From: Gnetum montanum
Lineage: Eukaryota > Streptophyta > Gnetopsida > Gnetales > Gnetaceae
Length of the DNA: 64,000 bases
Direction of reading: 5' to 3'
Assembly: GCA_015680685.1 (NCBI GenBank)
Contig: MNCI01026470.1
Coordinates: forward strand, 122,366-186,365
Below are positions 11,744 to 21,330 of the stretch, piece by piece (the first letter of the stretch is position 1; each line of letters opens with the position of its first letter). A program made the position numbers and the translations under genes. The notes beneath the pieces are model-generated. The model was not told where the DNA came from, ran no database searches, and saw only the letters and a list, made by a program, of their open reading frames with translations.

Positions 11744-11952
11744 GTAATTAGTTATAGTATTAAGGATAATTGTGATGAAAATAATTTTATTACCTTAGGT
11801 ATATCGGGAAACTAAAATTGGAAACCATCTAAGTTATAATATTTCAGGAAAAATCACATGAAGATAAAAAAAATAATTAATTAAGGCAATCAGTAAGGTA
11901 TAACTTAACTCCAGAAACAACCATACTAATGCTTGGCCCTGTGTGATTGCAG
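11744..11952 (+). other. Candidate intron in the ORF2 leader of F
   Basis: AAGG/GTAATTA at 11744 and TTGCAG ending at 11952, immediately before the ORF2 ATG. The equivalent segments in A (25069-25279), G (4024-3804) and B (39345-39574) keep a GT start and an AG end at similar spacing (about 209-230 bp). In E the donor has decayed. Splicing is inferred from this conservation. Confidence 0.45.
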
Positions 11953-14900
11953 ATGGTCCCGAAATGCGGACAACAGGAAGGTCCTGCTCAAGGTGTGATC
12001 AAATGACCTAGTAGAGGAAGAAGACAAGATCCTACCAGACAACATACAAAGTAGGAGGCATAGTTATTTAGCATTCATCAAGAAGACCCTACTACTGCAA
12101 AGTCCAGGCAAGCAGAAGGAGGAGCGGCTGCAGCACCTAAACAGGGACAACATCTCACGCTGCCCTAGGATTGCGTTCAAGATATCTATGAAAGGTCCAC
12201 ATTCACTACAGTGATTGTGGAAATAGACTTTGAATATTTCATAGAGTTTTCTCCTGAGGCTATTAGGGACCAACTCACAGGGTCCCCGTTATGGCCTATC
12301 CTCTCTAAAAGCAGTGCCTGATACTTAGGTCAAACGTACCAATTCTGGCACAACAAAGAACAAGGCACCACTATTAATATTTGTGGTGTGGCAGTTGATT
12401 TCTCCACATAGGCCATTTCAGAAGTATTAAACCTTCCAAATATAGGGCCCAAGGTTGCTCAGTTGTCTACCTATTCAGATCCCAATGTGTGATGAGTTTG
12501 GTTAGAAAGGGCATATGGCAGGGATAAAACATTTGGAGAGTTGACAATGAAAGAGAGAATCTATTTCAAAATTGGAACGTATCACCTCTTCTCCATGAAG
12601 GGCTTAAAAAGAATCTCAACATATGTGGCTAGAGGTTGTGCAGTGCTGATGGGAAAGGTTAATGCTAACCTATCTCATTTATACTTGATGGAGATCTTGA
12701 GGCGGTTTGAGGAACAGAAGACAGGGAAGATGGTGTTGCCCTTCCCTTTCCTTAGCAAGAAGCTATGTCCAGATGCTAATATTAGGGGGTACACTAATGA
12801 TGTCCTCTAAAAAGCAAAAAATGCTTCATATGCTGAATTGTTAAAGCCACCAGCCACAAGGAAAATCATTGGTGAGACACTGGGACTAGAATAAGAAGAA
12901 GAACAAATGACTAACCCAACTGCAACTCAACTTGTAGGAGCCAACCAATTTCCAAGTACAGGATCCAACCAACAACAGGATGTAGGGCCTAGCATGGGCC
13001 AGGATCAACCACCGCCGTTGCAAGTCTACAGACCATTGATGAGCCATCTGAGGGCCATCGCTGAGATGGTCAATTGGGGAAGTCATGATGATGCAAATCT
13101 CTTCCGCATCATTGACGATGCCATACAACCCATGATTTCTTTGGATCATACAAGGGGTGAAGTGTCCATTCATACAGGAGGAGGGAAAGTGTTTGGTCAC
13201 AAAAAATCTCAAGAAATGCTACATCTTTCCAAGTGTAATTAGAAACTGGTGAATGGGCCATAGTGGTGGTCATGCAACACTAAAATGCAGCGGGAGCCAT
13301 AGAAGTGGTCACAGACCACATCAAAGAATCATTCAATGTACCTATTTTACCACTGGCTGATCTCACAGGAGCATGGGATGCTCAAACTTTGGCCAAAACC
13401 TTAATGACTCCTATGGAACATGAGGATGTGATTGATCGATTACTACAAATAGGACAATTAATGATGTCTCTATTTGACATTCCTCAAGATGTTATAGCAA
13501 TTCAATCAGGCCTCATTACCATTGAGGAGAAGTTGGTCTCAATAGAAGTGAGGGCTGAGCATGTTGAAGCAGAGGTGAAAAAATTACAAGAAAGGCTCGT
13601 GGCCCTACAAGTAGCATAGCAGGAACCTTTGCAATTGGTTCCCAAAAACCAACAGGACAATTTCAAAACTGAGTAACTAACCAAACTACTAATGGAGAAT
13701 AAGAAGGTGGCAAAAGAGAAAGAGAAGGCTGTTTGGGATGCCTTTGCAGCACAGGCGCAAACTCATGCGCATATCAAGACACTCAAAGTTTTACAGGAGG
13801 AAAATAAGCATCTTGTTGCTAAAAACCTTTAGTTGACCTCTATGGAGAAGCAAAAGAATGTTCTCAAAGAACCCTTTCATTAGTTACAAAAACAATTCAT
13901 CCGAGTCAACCAAGACATGAGCTGTCTAGCCAATGAGAACCAAACCCTTTCAATGGAGGAGGTACGCATAATCTGCCAAAAGATAGCTATCGAAATAAGC
14001 ATGTGGAAAAATGAGGCTAAACGGCATGAAAAGTTAAAGGAGCACTTCCAGGACCAGGTGGGGATGTACAAACAGATCCTTGAGAAGGAGATCCATATGG
14101 CCAAGGCTGCTCAAGATGTTATAGCAATTCAATCAGGCCTCATTACCATTGAGGAGAAGTTGGTCTTAATAGAAGTGAGGGCTGAGCATGTTGAAGCAGA
14201 GGTGAAAAAATTACAAGAAAGGCTCGTGGCCCTACAATTAGCATAGCAGGAACCTTTGCAATTGGTTCCCAAAAACCAACAGGACAATTTCAAAACTGAG
14301 TAACTAACCAAACTACTAATGGAGAATAAGAAGGTGGCAAAAGAGAAAGAGAAGGCTGTTTGGGATGCCTTTGCAGCACAGGCGCAAACTCATGCGTATA
14401 TCAAGGCACTCAAATTTTTACAGGAGGAAAATAAGCATCTTGTTGCTGAAAACCTTTAGTTGACCTCTATGGAGAAGCAAAAGAATGTTCTCAAAGAACC
14501 CTTTCATTAGTTACAAAAACAATTCATCCGAGTCAACCAAGACATGAGCCATTTAGCCAATGAGAACCAAACCCTTTCAATGGAGGAGGTATGCATAATC
14601 TGCCAAAAGATAGTTATCGAAATAAGCATGTGGAAAAATGAGGCTAAACGACATGAAAAGTTAAAGGAGCACTTCCAGGACCAGGTGGGGATGTACAAAC
14701 AGATCCTTGAGAAGGAGATCCATATGGCCAAGGCCCACATCAATGCTATAAGTGCTCAACACACTGATTGGTAGGCCATATTGGACACATATGCCTTAGC
14801 CCACCAGGAGAAAGTTAAGAACTGGGACCTGCAGATTCAAGATCTAATAGAGTACATGGAGTTGGCAAACTTGTGATATGCCAACCTTACCATGTTAACA

Positions 14901-15284
14901 GCAGGGCTCCCAAGGATAGAGCTTGAACAACAGGTAGCTACCAGCTATGGCAAATATGAAACAAAATTTGCAGAACACAACAAGTTATTACAAAAATTGG
15001 AGATCACAAATTCTGAACTTGAGGTGGTGAAAGTAAGCTACCAAGGACAAAAAGGTGTCATAATAGATTTGGCTCAACGGCTTGTGGATTTTCAAGAATA
15101 CAAAGACAAAGCCAGAGACTATGAGAAGGAACGATGGGTGTTTGCAGCTTGGTATGTCAAGGCCAATCAAATGTTTCTGCAACTACCCTGCCCATGGGAG
15201 GTGCCGACTCCATCAAACATCAGAACATTAGCATGGACGATATAGGATCCCTAGACCAAAGAGGAGAAACTCCAGGCCATACTT
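11953..15284 (+). pseudogene. ORF2 of F (globular domain plus long coiled coil)
   Basis: Starts at ATG 11953 (MVPKCGQQEGPAQG). Globular part: YFKIGTYHLFSMKGLKRIST (12559-12618), then LMGKVNANLSHLYLMEILR and a LPFPFLSKKLCPDA segment. A Pro/Gln linker (12907-13240) and the AIVVVMQH segment follow. Then comes a very long heptad-rich coiled coil (about 13430-15140) and the C-terminal signature NQMFLQLPCPWEVPTPSNIR near 15160-15230. A 627-bp in-frame duplication lengthens the coiled coil. There are many TAG/TAA stops at glutamine positions. The position after gag and before the polypurine tract is where Athila-type elements carry their extra ORF. No transmembrane segment is evident, so an envelope role is not supported. 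The function is unknown. Confidence 0.8.
13481..14734 (+). repeat. Tandem duplication of 627 bp inside F's ORF2
   Basis: Unit 1 is about 13481-14107 and unit 2 about 14108-14734; CTCAAGAT recurs at 13483 and 14110, CCAAGGC at 14101 and 14728. I count roughly a dozen substitutions between the units. 627 is divisible by three. Both units carry the same stop codons (for example GCATAGCAG and GAGTAACTA), so the copy was made after the gene had died. Confidence 0.95.
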
Positions 15285-15548
15285 NAAGACAGACCACGAT
15301 ATCTCATATGTGATATCGCAGTTAACTAGATGGCGACTCATCGTACCCCCACGACTGAATGAAAACTCATCCTCGAGTTACAGTGAGAAAAAGCTCCATT
15401 GATTACATAGTGGATAGGTACGGGATTATTGNNNNNNNNNNNNNNNNNNNNNNNNNNNNNNNNNNNNNNNNNNNNNNNNNNNNNNNNNNNNNNNNNNNNN
15501 NNNNNNNNNNNNNNNNNNNNNNNNNNNNNNNNNNNNNNNNNNNNNNNN
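15285..15548. other. Assembly gaps flanking a piece in the wrong orientation
   Basis: A single n at 15285 and 117 n at 15432-15548 bracket 15286-15431. That piece, read on the minus strand, is the expected continuation of F: AATAATCCCGTACC, then ACTCGAGGATGAGTTTTCA, then the GTGGGGGTA purine tract, then the LTR start CGATGAGTCG with GATATC words. Neighbours on both sides are plus-oriented, so the piece is most simply a small contig scaffolded backwards. Confidence 0.85.
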
Positions 15549-16151
15549 ACAACATCCTTTATTCGAGTGTGACATACTTGGACACACACATGACTGAAAA
15601 TAAAGATTGAGATTACTTCATCATTGCAGCATTCACTTAGTTTAATTAATTAATTAATTAATTATTATTTACTACTTTCTTAGTTAATATCTCTCACCCT
15701 TATCTCCTAGCAATGTGGAATGAGTACGACTTGATCACGAGCATTTAAGTGTGACTACTTGGTAATCCAGTAGCGTACGTAGGATCTACGCTTGGTAATC
15801 CTAGTGATAGTCATGCACGACGTCCAAGATGTGTATGGATGATTAAGGAACGGATGCTCATCACACTTAGGCTAGCTTAGATTTTCTCTCACCCTCATTC
15901 TCTTACCTTAGTTAATACTATTTTCCATCATACTTAGGAGTAGTACTAGTGTAGAAACACATCATACACCTCACTCTGGACTAAACCATACGTGACAAAG
16001 CTAATACTAGTCTAGGTGGGAAGACAACAAACTGTGACCTATGAGTAACTGTCTAGATACCACAACTAGCCCGTCTGTGGAGTTTGACTAGATCGTGCGT
16101 AAAATGCTCGTATTCGTATGGTTGAGTGTAGGGGTACCTTGCCACTCATCA
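15549..16151 (+). mobile_element. 3' LTR of F, downstream part
   Basis: From ACAACATCCTTTATTCGAG through the family 3' end GGGGTACCTTGCCACTCATCA at 16151. The upstream part (U3 start and promoter words) is in the flipped piece at 15286-15343; the TATA region falls in the gap. The complement of the G LTR (7866-8460) matches throughout. Confidence 0.85.
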
Positions 16152-17986
16152 CTTTCAAAAAGTAAAATCAAGATCAAACAAAAATTTCATTTACAAATGT
16201 TAGTGTAGTGTAGGATAATAAGATGAACAAACATGAAAAAGAATGGTCAAGAAACAAATGCTAAGAAGCCTAGTAGGATAGAGTCATGGAGAAAGAAAAG
16301 AAACTAGGTGATAATGAGGGATCTAGTCATTATCCATCAAGGGGATTGCCAACCAATTGAAAGTTTGGGGGTTAATCATATCATTGACCTGGAGAGGAGC
16401 TAGTTCATGTGCTTGTAGTAGTTAGTAGAGTGCTCAGGTTAGAGGAGAACACCCTATGGATTATTTAGAAATATAATGATAGTATTGATATCCATAGGTT
16501 TGGTTCAATGGAATGACACAAAAAAGGATCTACATGCATCATAAAAAATACATATCTATCTAGGATTAATGTTAAATTGGAGGTGTTTGGTAGGTAGGAC
16601 ACTAGGATTTGCATGGGTCATGGGACGGTCTAGTTAAGGATGGGTACATTAGAATTAATAGGACTAGGAAGTAGTGAAGGTTTGGATGTAGGAATAATAT
16701 CATGACAATAACTACAAGTATGTGGAGAGTGGGGAAATGGAGGCTCTACATAGGTTTAAAAGTAAGGGTTTCATCATGCATGCCAAATCGATTAGTCATA
16801 ACTTGCACGTTCATTGAAAGAGGAGTAGTGTCATGTTGTTGCATTATTGTTGAAGTGGTTGTCTATCATGTTAGTATAATCAATGAGAACTAGGTCACAT
16901 TGATGCATTATTTTAAATGGTGTTACAATATAATTATAGAACTGTGGACATCTACTAGATCAATATAAACTAGTGTAGGTCAAGCCATTTTATGCTAATA
17001 AATTTGTGAGAGTTAGTTAGACTATGGAACCCACTAGCTATTAAAGAATTTACTATCGTAAACAATGGTGGAGTTACAAGAAAATTAGTGGAACCCTATT
17101 TAGTATGTTGAATCTTAGAATTGTTGATGTATTTATTCATGGTAGGGATATTACTAGAAGAGCTATGATGGAAGGTGAGATATTACTTCTTAGAGTTGGA
17201 GTGTGGGGTGCTATTGTTGTAAGGAAACTTGCAATAAGATGGAGTACCAACTATAGGTTTTCTTTAATGATGTGAATACTAGAGATGCCTTGAACCTTGA
17301 AAAAGGCTTTTAAGAAGGCCCTCATGCTATAAAAATAGGCATGATGTTATTCCTAGTACTTTGGATTGTACGACTAGCAACATCATGAAGGAAGAAGGGA
17401 AAATTTATGGTTGGACCATCACTGAGTGTTTAGAAGACATGAGCTAGTCTAGCTACTAGAAAAATAAGAACTTTCATATGGCATGAGTTGGAGTCTTTCA
17501 TGCTTCTTCCATGCTCTTTTAGTAATAACTACCCTTATGGGTCTTAGGCTATGACTCTTTAATAAAAAAAATTGAACAATCTCAACATAAGTGGAAGTAT
17601 CATTAAGAAAGGTGTTACCTGCTAAAGGCAGATTGGTGACCCTCATAGTATTTACAAGGGTTACAAAAACCTACAATATTACAATAAAAGAATTCTCATT
17701 TCATGAGCTAATTACAATAGCATCAAAGTTAAACATGGTTGTTGAAAAGGCCACAAAGAAGTAGTTTCAATTGTTGATAGTGAAGAGTGACTAAGCAACT
17801 GACTTATTAAAGTTTTTTATGTTCATTATCTCATGGAGAAATATATGATGAATCATGGTGGATTATTCAAAGAAAAATATTTGGTGTTACTCATTGGTCC
17901 AATGGCTCAATATATGGGCAATAAGTTTACTAGGGTGGATGTACTAGGCATATTGAAAAATGATGTTATTATAGTGCTTCCATTAT
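16152..17986 (-). mobile_element. Unreadable interior, probably of element K
   Basis: About 1.8 kb without a recognisable gene. On the minus strand a patchy Pro/His/Ser-rich reading (for example PPFPHSPHTCSYCHD near 16735-16690) resembles the composition of a gag tail. It lies where K's interior would be, but I cannot align it to gag of the other elements. Short frames such as 16702-16893 and 17833-18093 on the plus strand are not supported. Confidence 0.35.
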
Positions 17987-18769
17987 TGATGGGCAGTAAA
18001 GTGTCCCCAACACTCAATCATATGATCTACAAGTGTTACAATAGACTATGTTATAATTTGTGGATGGAACTATTGTGGCATCTAGATCATTAAACATTGA
18101 TCGTAGGTTGCTGTCTACCCACTATCACATATGGTTTAGTCAAAAGTGAGGCATATGATCATTACGGTTGTGTCACTCTTGAAGATGATGAGTGTCTATT
18201 TCTAACTTTTCATATACATCTTAAACTAGTGTAATCATTGTTGGGATTACCACGTGACACACTACTAGTCATACTAAGAAACATCACTATTAGGTGATCA
18301 AATGGTTACATTTTATACTCAAAATTGGTTGCGCTCATTCTACAAATAATTAATGTGCATGAAAATGTAAATAGTAAGCTAAGTTGCATGGGAAATAAAT
18401 TGTATTAAAATTAAATTCTATTCTAAGTCAAAGTGCTACAATGAATAGAAATCAATCTCAATCTTATTACTAGTCATGGTTTGTGTCTAAGTATAATGCC
18501 ACTCGAATAAAACATCATACAATCAATTCAAAATCATATTTTAGGCACTTGCTAATTGTTTACTAAGACTATATAAACAAACTACAAGAGTTTAGCTACA
18601 CTAGAAAACAAATGGTACCTAAACATGATGGATGAACTATATTTAAAAGTAATTTTTGTGACTACATTAACATAGATGTGTTGATGAAGTGGGGGTTCAG
18701 TCAACAATGTTATATCAACATATCAACATTGATTAAGGCCTTCAAAAATAACATCTTTATTATTCATCA
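17987..18769 (-). mobile_element. Old LTR of element K (minus strand)
   Basis: Runs from TGATGAATAATAAAG (minus, starting 18769) to the decayed family end at 17987; the plus strand reads TGATGGGCAGTAAAGTGTCCCC there. Internal blocks match the G and E LTRs: GTGGCATCTAGA near 18075, CATATGGTTTAGTC near 18127, and CATGG/CTAAGTATAATGCC near 18475-18505. Upstream of a weak TATA (about 18635-18645) lie ATGTTGAT/ATCAACAT words (18660-18735), the same type as in D. It is older than A-G judging by its decay. Confidence 0.7.
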
Positions 18770-19886
18770 AGAATAAAAATCATTAGAGCATATACTAGGA
18801 AGCATCATGGTAGCCCCTATAAATAAATATCTTAAAGGATGTGACTATTATTGTAGCTTTTAACAAGCCACAATAGTGTATGTATAATCATGAAATGGAT
18901 GACATAAAGCCTTTTCATCATGGTGACATAAGATGTAAATACATGGGCTTGTGAATGTTTACGTTTGAAGGTTGTTCTAGGATGAGATTGTTCCATGTAG
19001 TAAAAACCACACAAATATCTAAATATGTGGCATAATGAGGATGTTCCATGTGTTGGTAGCATGAGCATGACCTATATAAAAAGAGTGTCTTTCCCATTCC
19101 TTATCTTGAAGACATGCATGAATTTTAGAATAGACTTGTTTCTAATCTATGAGCTACCCATGCATTTTTATTCTAAGTGTTAGAGTGTTCATGTCAAATC
19201 CTCTTTGGAAAATGTTAAGGAAGTATTAAAACTTTAAAATATTTGTCTACATCTACCCCAAGAATATATAACCAACATTATATAATTGAAGTAGAGTAAA
19301 ATGATATCAACCAAATGTTAGAGACATCTATATAGCCAAATATAGTTTTATATATAATGTGGATCTTAATCCTGAAGACCCTAAAGGACCTAATTTCATA
19401 TACATTCAAGCCAAATTAACTTTGTAAAAGTAAAAACACAATGACAATGGGATGATTTTCCCTCTAATAATCAATCTCAAATGAGAATTATAATAATAAG
19501 GAGGAGAAAAATTCAATTCAACTCTCTCAAGAACCTTGGGGGTTACACATGTTTTCAATGATTCATCTCAAACTCTTACATATTAATGGATCATACTTAG
19601 AGCTCACAAACTCAAGAAAAGACTCATACTCATAAGAGACTCTTCACCTTCCCTAGGTTACCATCTTCCTTAAGTGAATTCTTACTCTTAATCTCAACTC
19701 TTACTCTCAACTCTCTTGGTAACTCTTATGTTAGTTCATCATCTTTCTTATCATCACTATTATCTTCGCCTTTGATTCTTGAATACCTTTTATGAGCTTT
19801 GCATCTAATTGTTGGTCTTTCTAACTCATCGTACCTTTGAAAGTTTGGTTTTCATTAAACTATGAGGGACTACAACTCATCCCCTA
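18770..19886. other. No gene recognised; old repeat-derived DNA
   Basis: About 1.1 kb between the K and D LTRs. No conserved reading frame; the minus frame at 19068-18832 matches nothing I recognise. The last 50 bp (TTTTCATTAAACTATGAGGG) look like the purine tract normally found before a 3' LTR of this family. The LTR at 19887 could therefore once have been a 3' LTR. Confidence 0.4.
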
Positions 19887-20394
19887 TGATGAATAGGTTT
19901 TTGAGTTGACTATGTCAAAGATTTACTACTTTGATGCATCAAGGTTGATGCAGTAATAGTAAATGCTTATAAAAATGCATTACCAACCATATCTATGACA
20001 CTATTTGATCAGTAGTTATATCAAAACTCTTGTAATTTTTTTCCATAACATTTAAAATAGTTAGCAAGTTCTTGCAACATTATTTAAAGTAATTGTTTGA
20101 AGTCTTTATTTGAGTGATTTGTATCTAAACACTTGACATGAATGGCAATAAAGACTAAGATTATTTCATTCCATTGCAGCACTTTGACTTAGTTTGGATC
20201 TACTTCTAATGAAATTTATTTTGAATGTAATCTAATTTAATATTTATCTTTCCATTCACCTACTTAATTAATTACATTTTATCATATGATAAATATGTAA
20301 AATTAATATAACCAACTTTGAGCATAAACTCATTAACATTTATTAATCCTAGTAGTGTGCCATTTGGTATGTCCAATAGTGGGCACTTGGTAAC
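19887..20394 (+). mobile_element. D 5' LTR, first part
   Basis: TGATGAATAGGTTTTTGAG onward. It corresponds to 59390-59940 of the 3' LTR, with words TTGATGCATCAAGG/TTGATGCAG at 19931-19954 upstream of a weak TATA (TTATAAAAA near 19967). The R-like part matches: AACTCTTGTAATTTTTTTCCAT here against AACTCTTGTAGTTTTCTTCCAT in the 3' LTR. It breaks at CACTTGGTAAC, where A was inserted. Confidence 0.75.
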
Positions 20395-21208
20395 TGATGA
20401 GTTGTCAGAATCAATATTGGGATTCCAATATCATGAATCCAATATCGAAGATCCAATATTGGGGGTAGTGGATGATGTCAAATATCCGATGTCATTTCTG
20501 TCATACTCACCTATAAATATCACATCAGGGGAGATAGAGAAGGGAAAGATAGAGTTAGTAGAGTTTTTCCAATTTCAATCCAAGTGTATGGCCACAATGT
20601 GATGTTTATGGTTGTACGACATCCTTATTTGTGTGCAATGTACTTGGGCACATTACATGTTCAACAATAAAGATCGAGATCATTTACATCATTGCAGCAT
20701 TCACTTTACATTTGTGATTTCCTTATATTAAGATTTTAATGTCTTTATTTATTGTGGTTTCCAACTAATGTTATTTACATTCCTTATCATTAAGCAGAAT
20801 GAGTATGACTAATTGTGAATACATAAGCGTATTATTTGGTAACCTAGTAGCGATTAGCGTTTGGTAATCCCAATGGCACTTACGTGAAGCTCAAGGTGCA
20901 TATGGACAATTGGGTTTAGATCCTCATCACCTTAGGTTAATATATGATTTATTTCATACCCTTAGTTAATCAACTCCTTATTATCATTCCATAGTAGGAG
21001 TAGTGTTAAAACAATACATCATACACCTCACTTCGGACTAAACCGTACATGACAATGCTACCACTAGTCCGACGTGGGAAGACAACAAATAATGAAGCAC
21101 AATAACTATCTTAAAACTCACAATTAGCTTGTCCACAGAGTTTGACTAGATAATGCATATGTGCTCGTATTCGTATGGTTGGACGTAGGGGTACCTTATC
21201 ACTCATCA
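20395..21208 (+). mobile_element. 5' LTR of A
   Basis: TGATGAGTTG to ACTCATCA. Words CCAATATC/AATATTGGG at 20406-20500, TATA (TATAAATA) at 20512-20519. Similar to the 3' LTR over most of its length, but the word region differs by substitutions and loss of about one word. Confidence 0.95.
20406..20500 (+). promoter_or_regulatory. A LTR promoter word cluster (CCAATATC)
   Basis: Direct and inverted copies of CCAATATC/GATATTGG-like words, including CCAATATCG and CCAATATTGGGGG, lie just upstream of CACCTATAAATATC. The 3' LTR copy (28288-28360) has fewer words. Confidence 0.7.
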
Positions 21209-21229
21209 TTGGCGTCGTTGCCAGGGATG
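21209..21229 (+). promoter_or_regulatory. Primer-binding site of A (tRNA-Asp type)
   Basis: TTGGCGTCGTTGCCAGGGAT directly after the LTR, against TGGCGCCGTTGCCGGGGAT for plant tRNA-Asp: two differences, one C-to-T and one G-to-A. It is the best preserved primer site of the family here. Confidence 0.92.
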
Positions 21230-21330
21230 GTGCTAAATATCTAAGATAGTTATATCATACAACTTTGTTGTAGGTATTTCCATGCTTTATCTTTTAAAAG
21301 GGAGCAACAAGTCACACACACATCTCCAAC

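Larger units (their letters stand above)
10035..11952 (+). mobile_element. F spacer between gag and ORF2
   Basis: A T-rich tract (10060-10170) follows the gag stop, then about 1.3 kb of noncoding DNA shared with A, B, E and G. Shared blocks include the GTGAGCCCACTACACCCA type near 10257 and a GGGGAGGATCCACTTGTGTAA type near 11099. An A-rich run lies at 10618-10680. The internal promoter is at 11425-11492, and an intron-like leader occupies 11744-11952. No gene is supported here. Confidence 0.75.
8710..16151 (+). mobile_element. Element F: pol-less Athila-type retrotransposon (plus, 5' truncated)
   Basis: Plus-strand element with gag (8715-10034), spacer with internal promoter (10035-11952), ORF2 (11953-15284), and a 3' LTR interrupted by assembly gaps (15286-16151). 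Its 5' LTR and the first part of gag are missing at the junction with G. Like G it has no pol between gag and the spacer. F and G are close relatives in opposite orientation. Confidence 0.8.

Noticed and set aside
13502-14311. Repeated 60-78-codon minus-strand frames opposite F's ORF2.
   Set aside because: Antisense shadows that recur only because the 627-bp unit is duplicated.
11953-15284. ORF2 considered as an envelope-like gene because of its position.
   Set aside because: No signal peptide or membrane segment is visible; the protein is globular followed by coiled coil.
15338-15610. An apparent inverted LTR or new minus-strand element at the gap.
   Set aside because: Better explained by one small contig in the wrong orientation between two gaps.
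17833-18093. An 86-codon plus frame considered as a host gene.
   Set aside because: Its second half runs through the 3' end of the K LTR, which is noncoding in all other copies.
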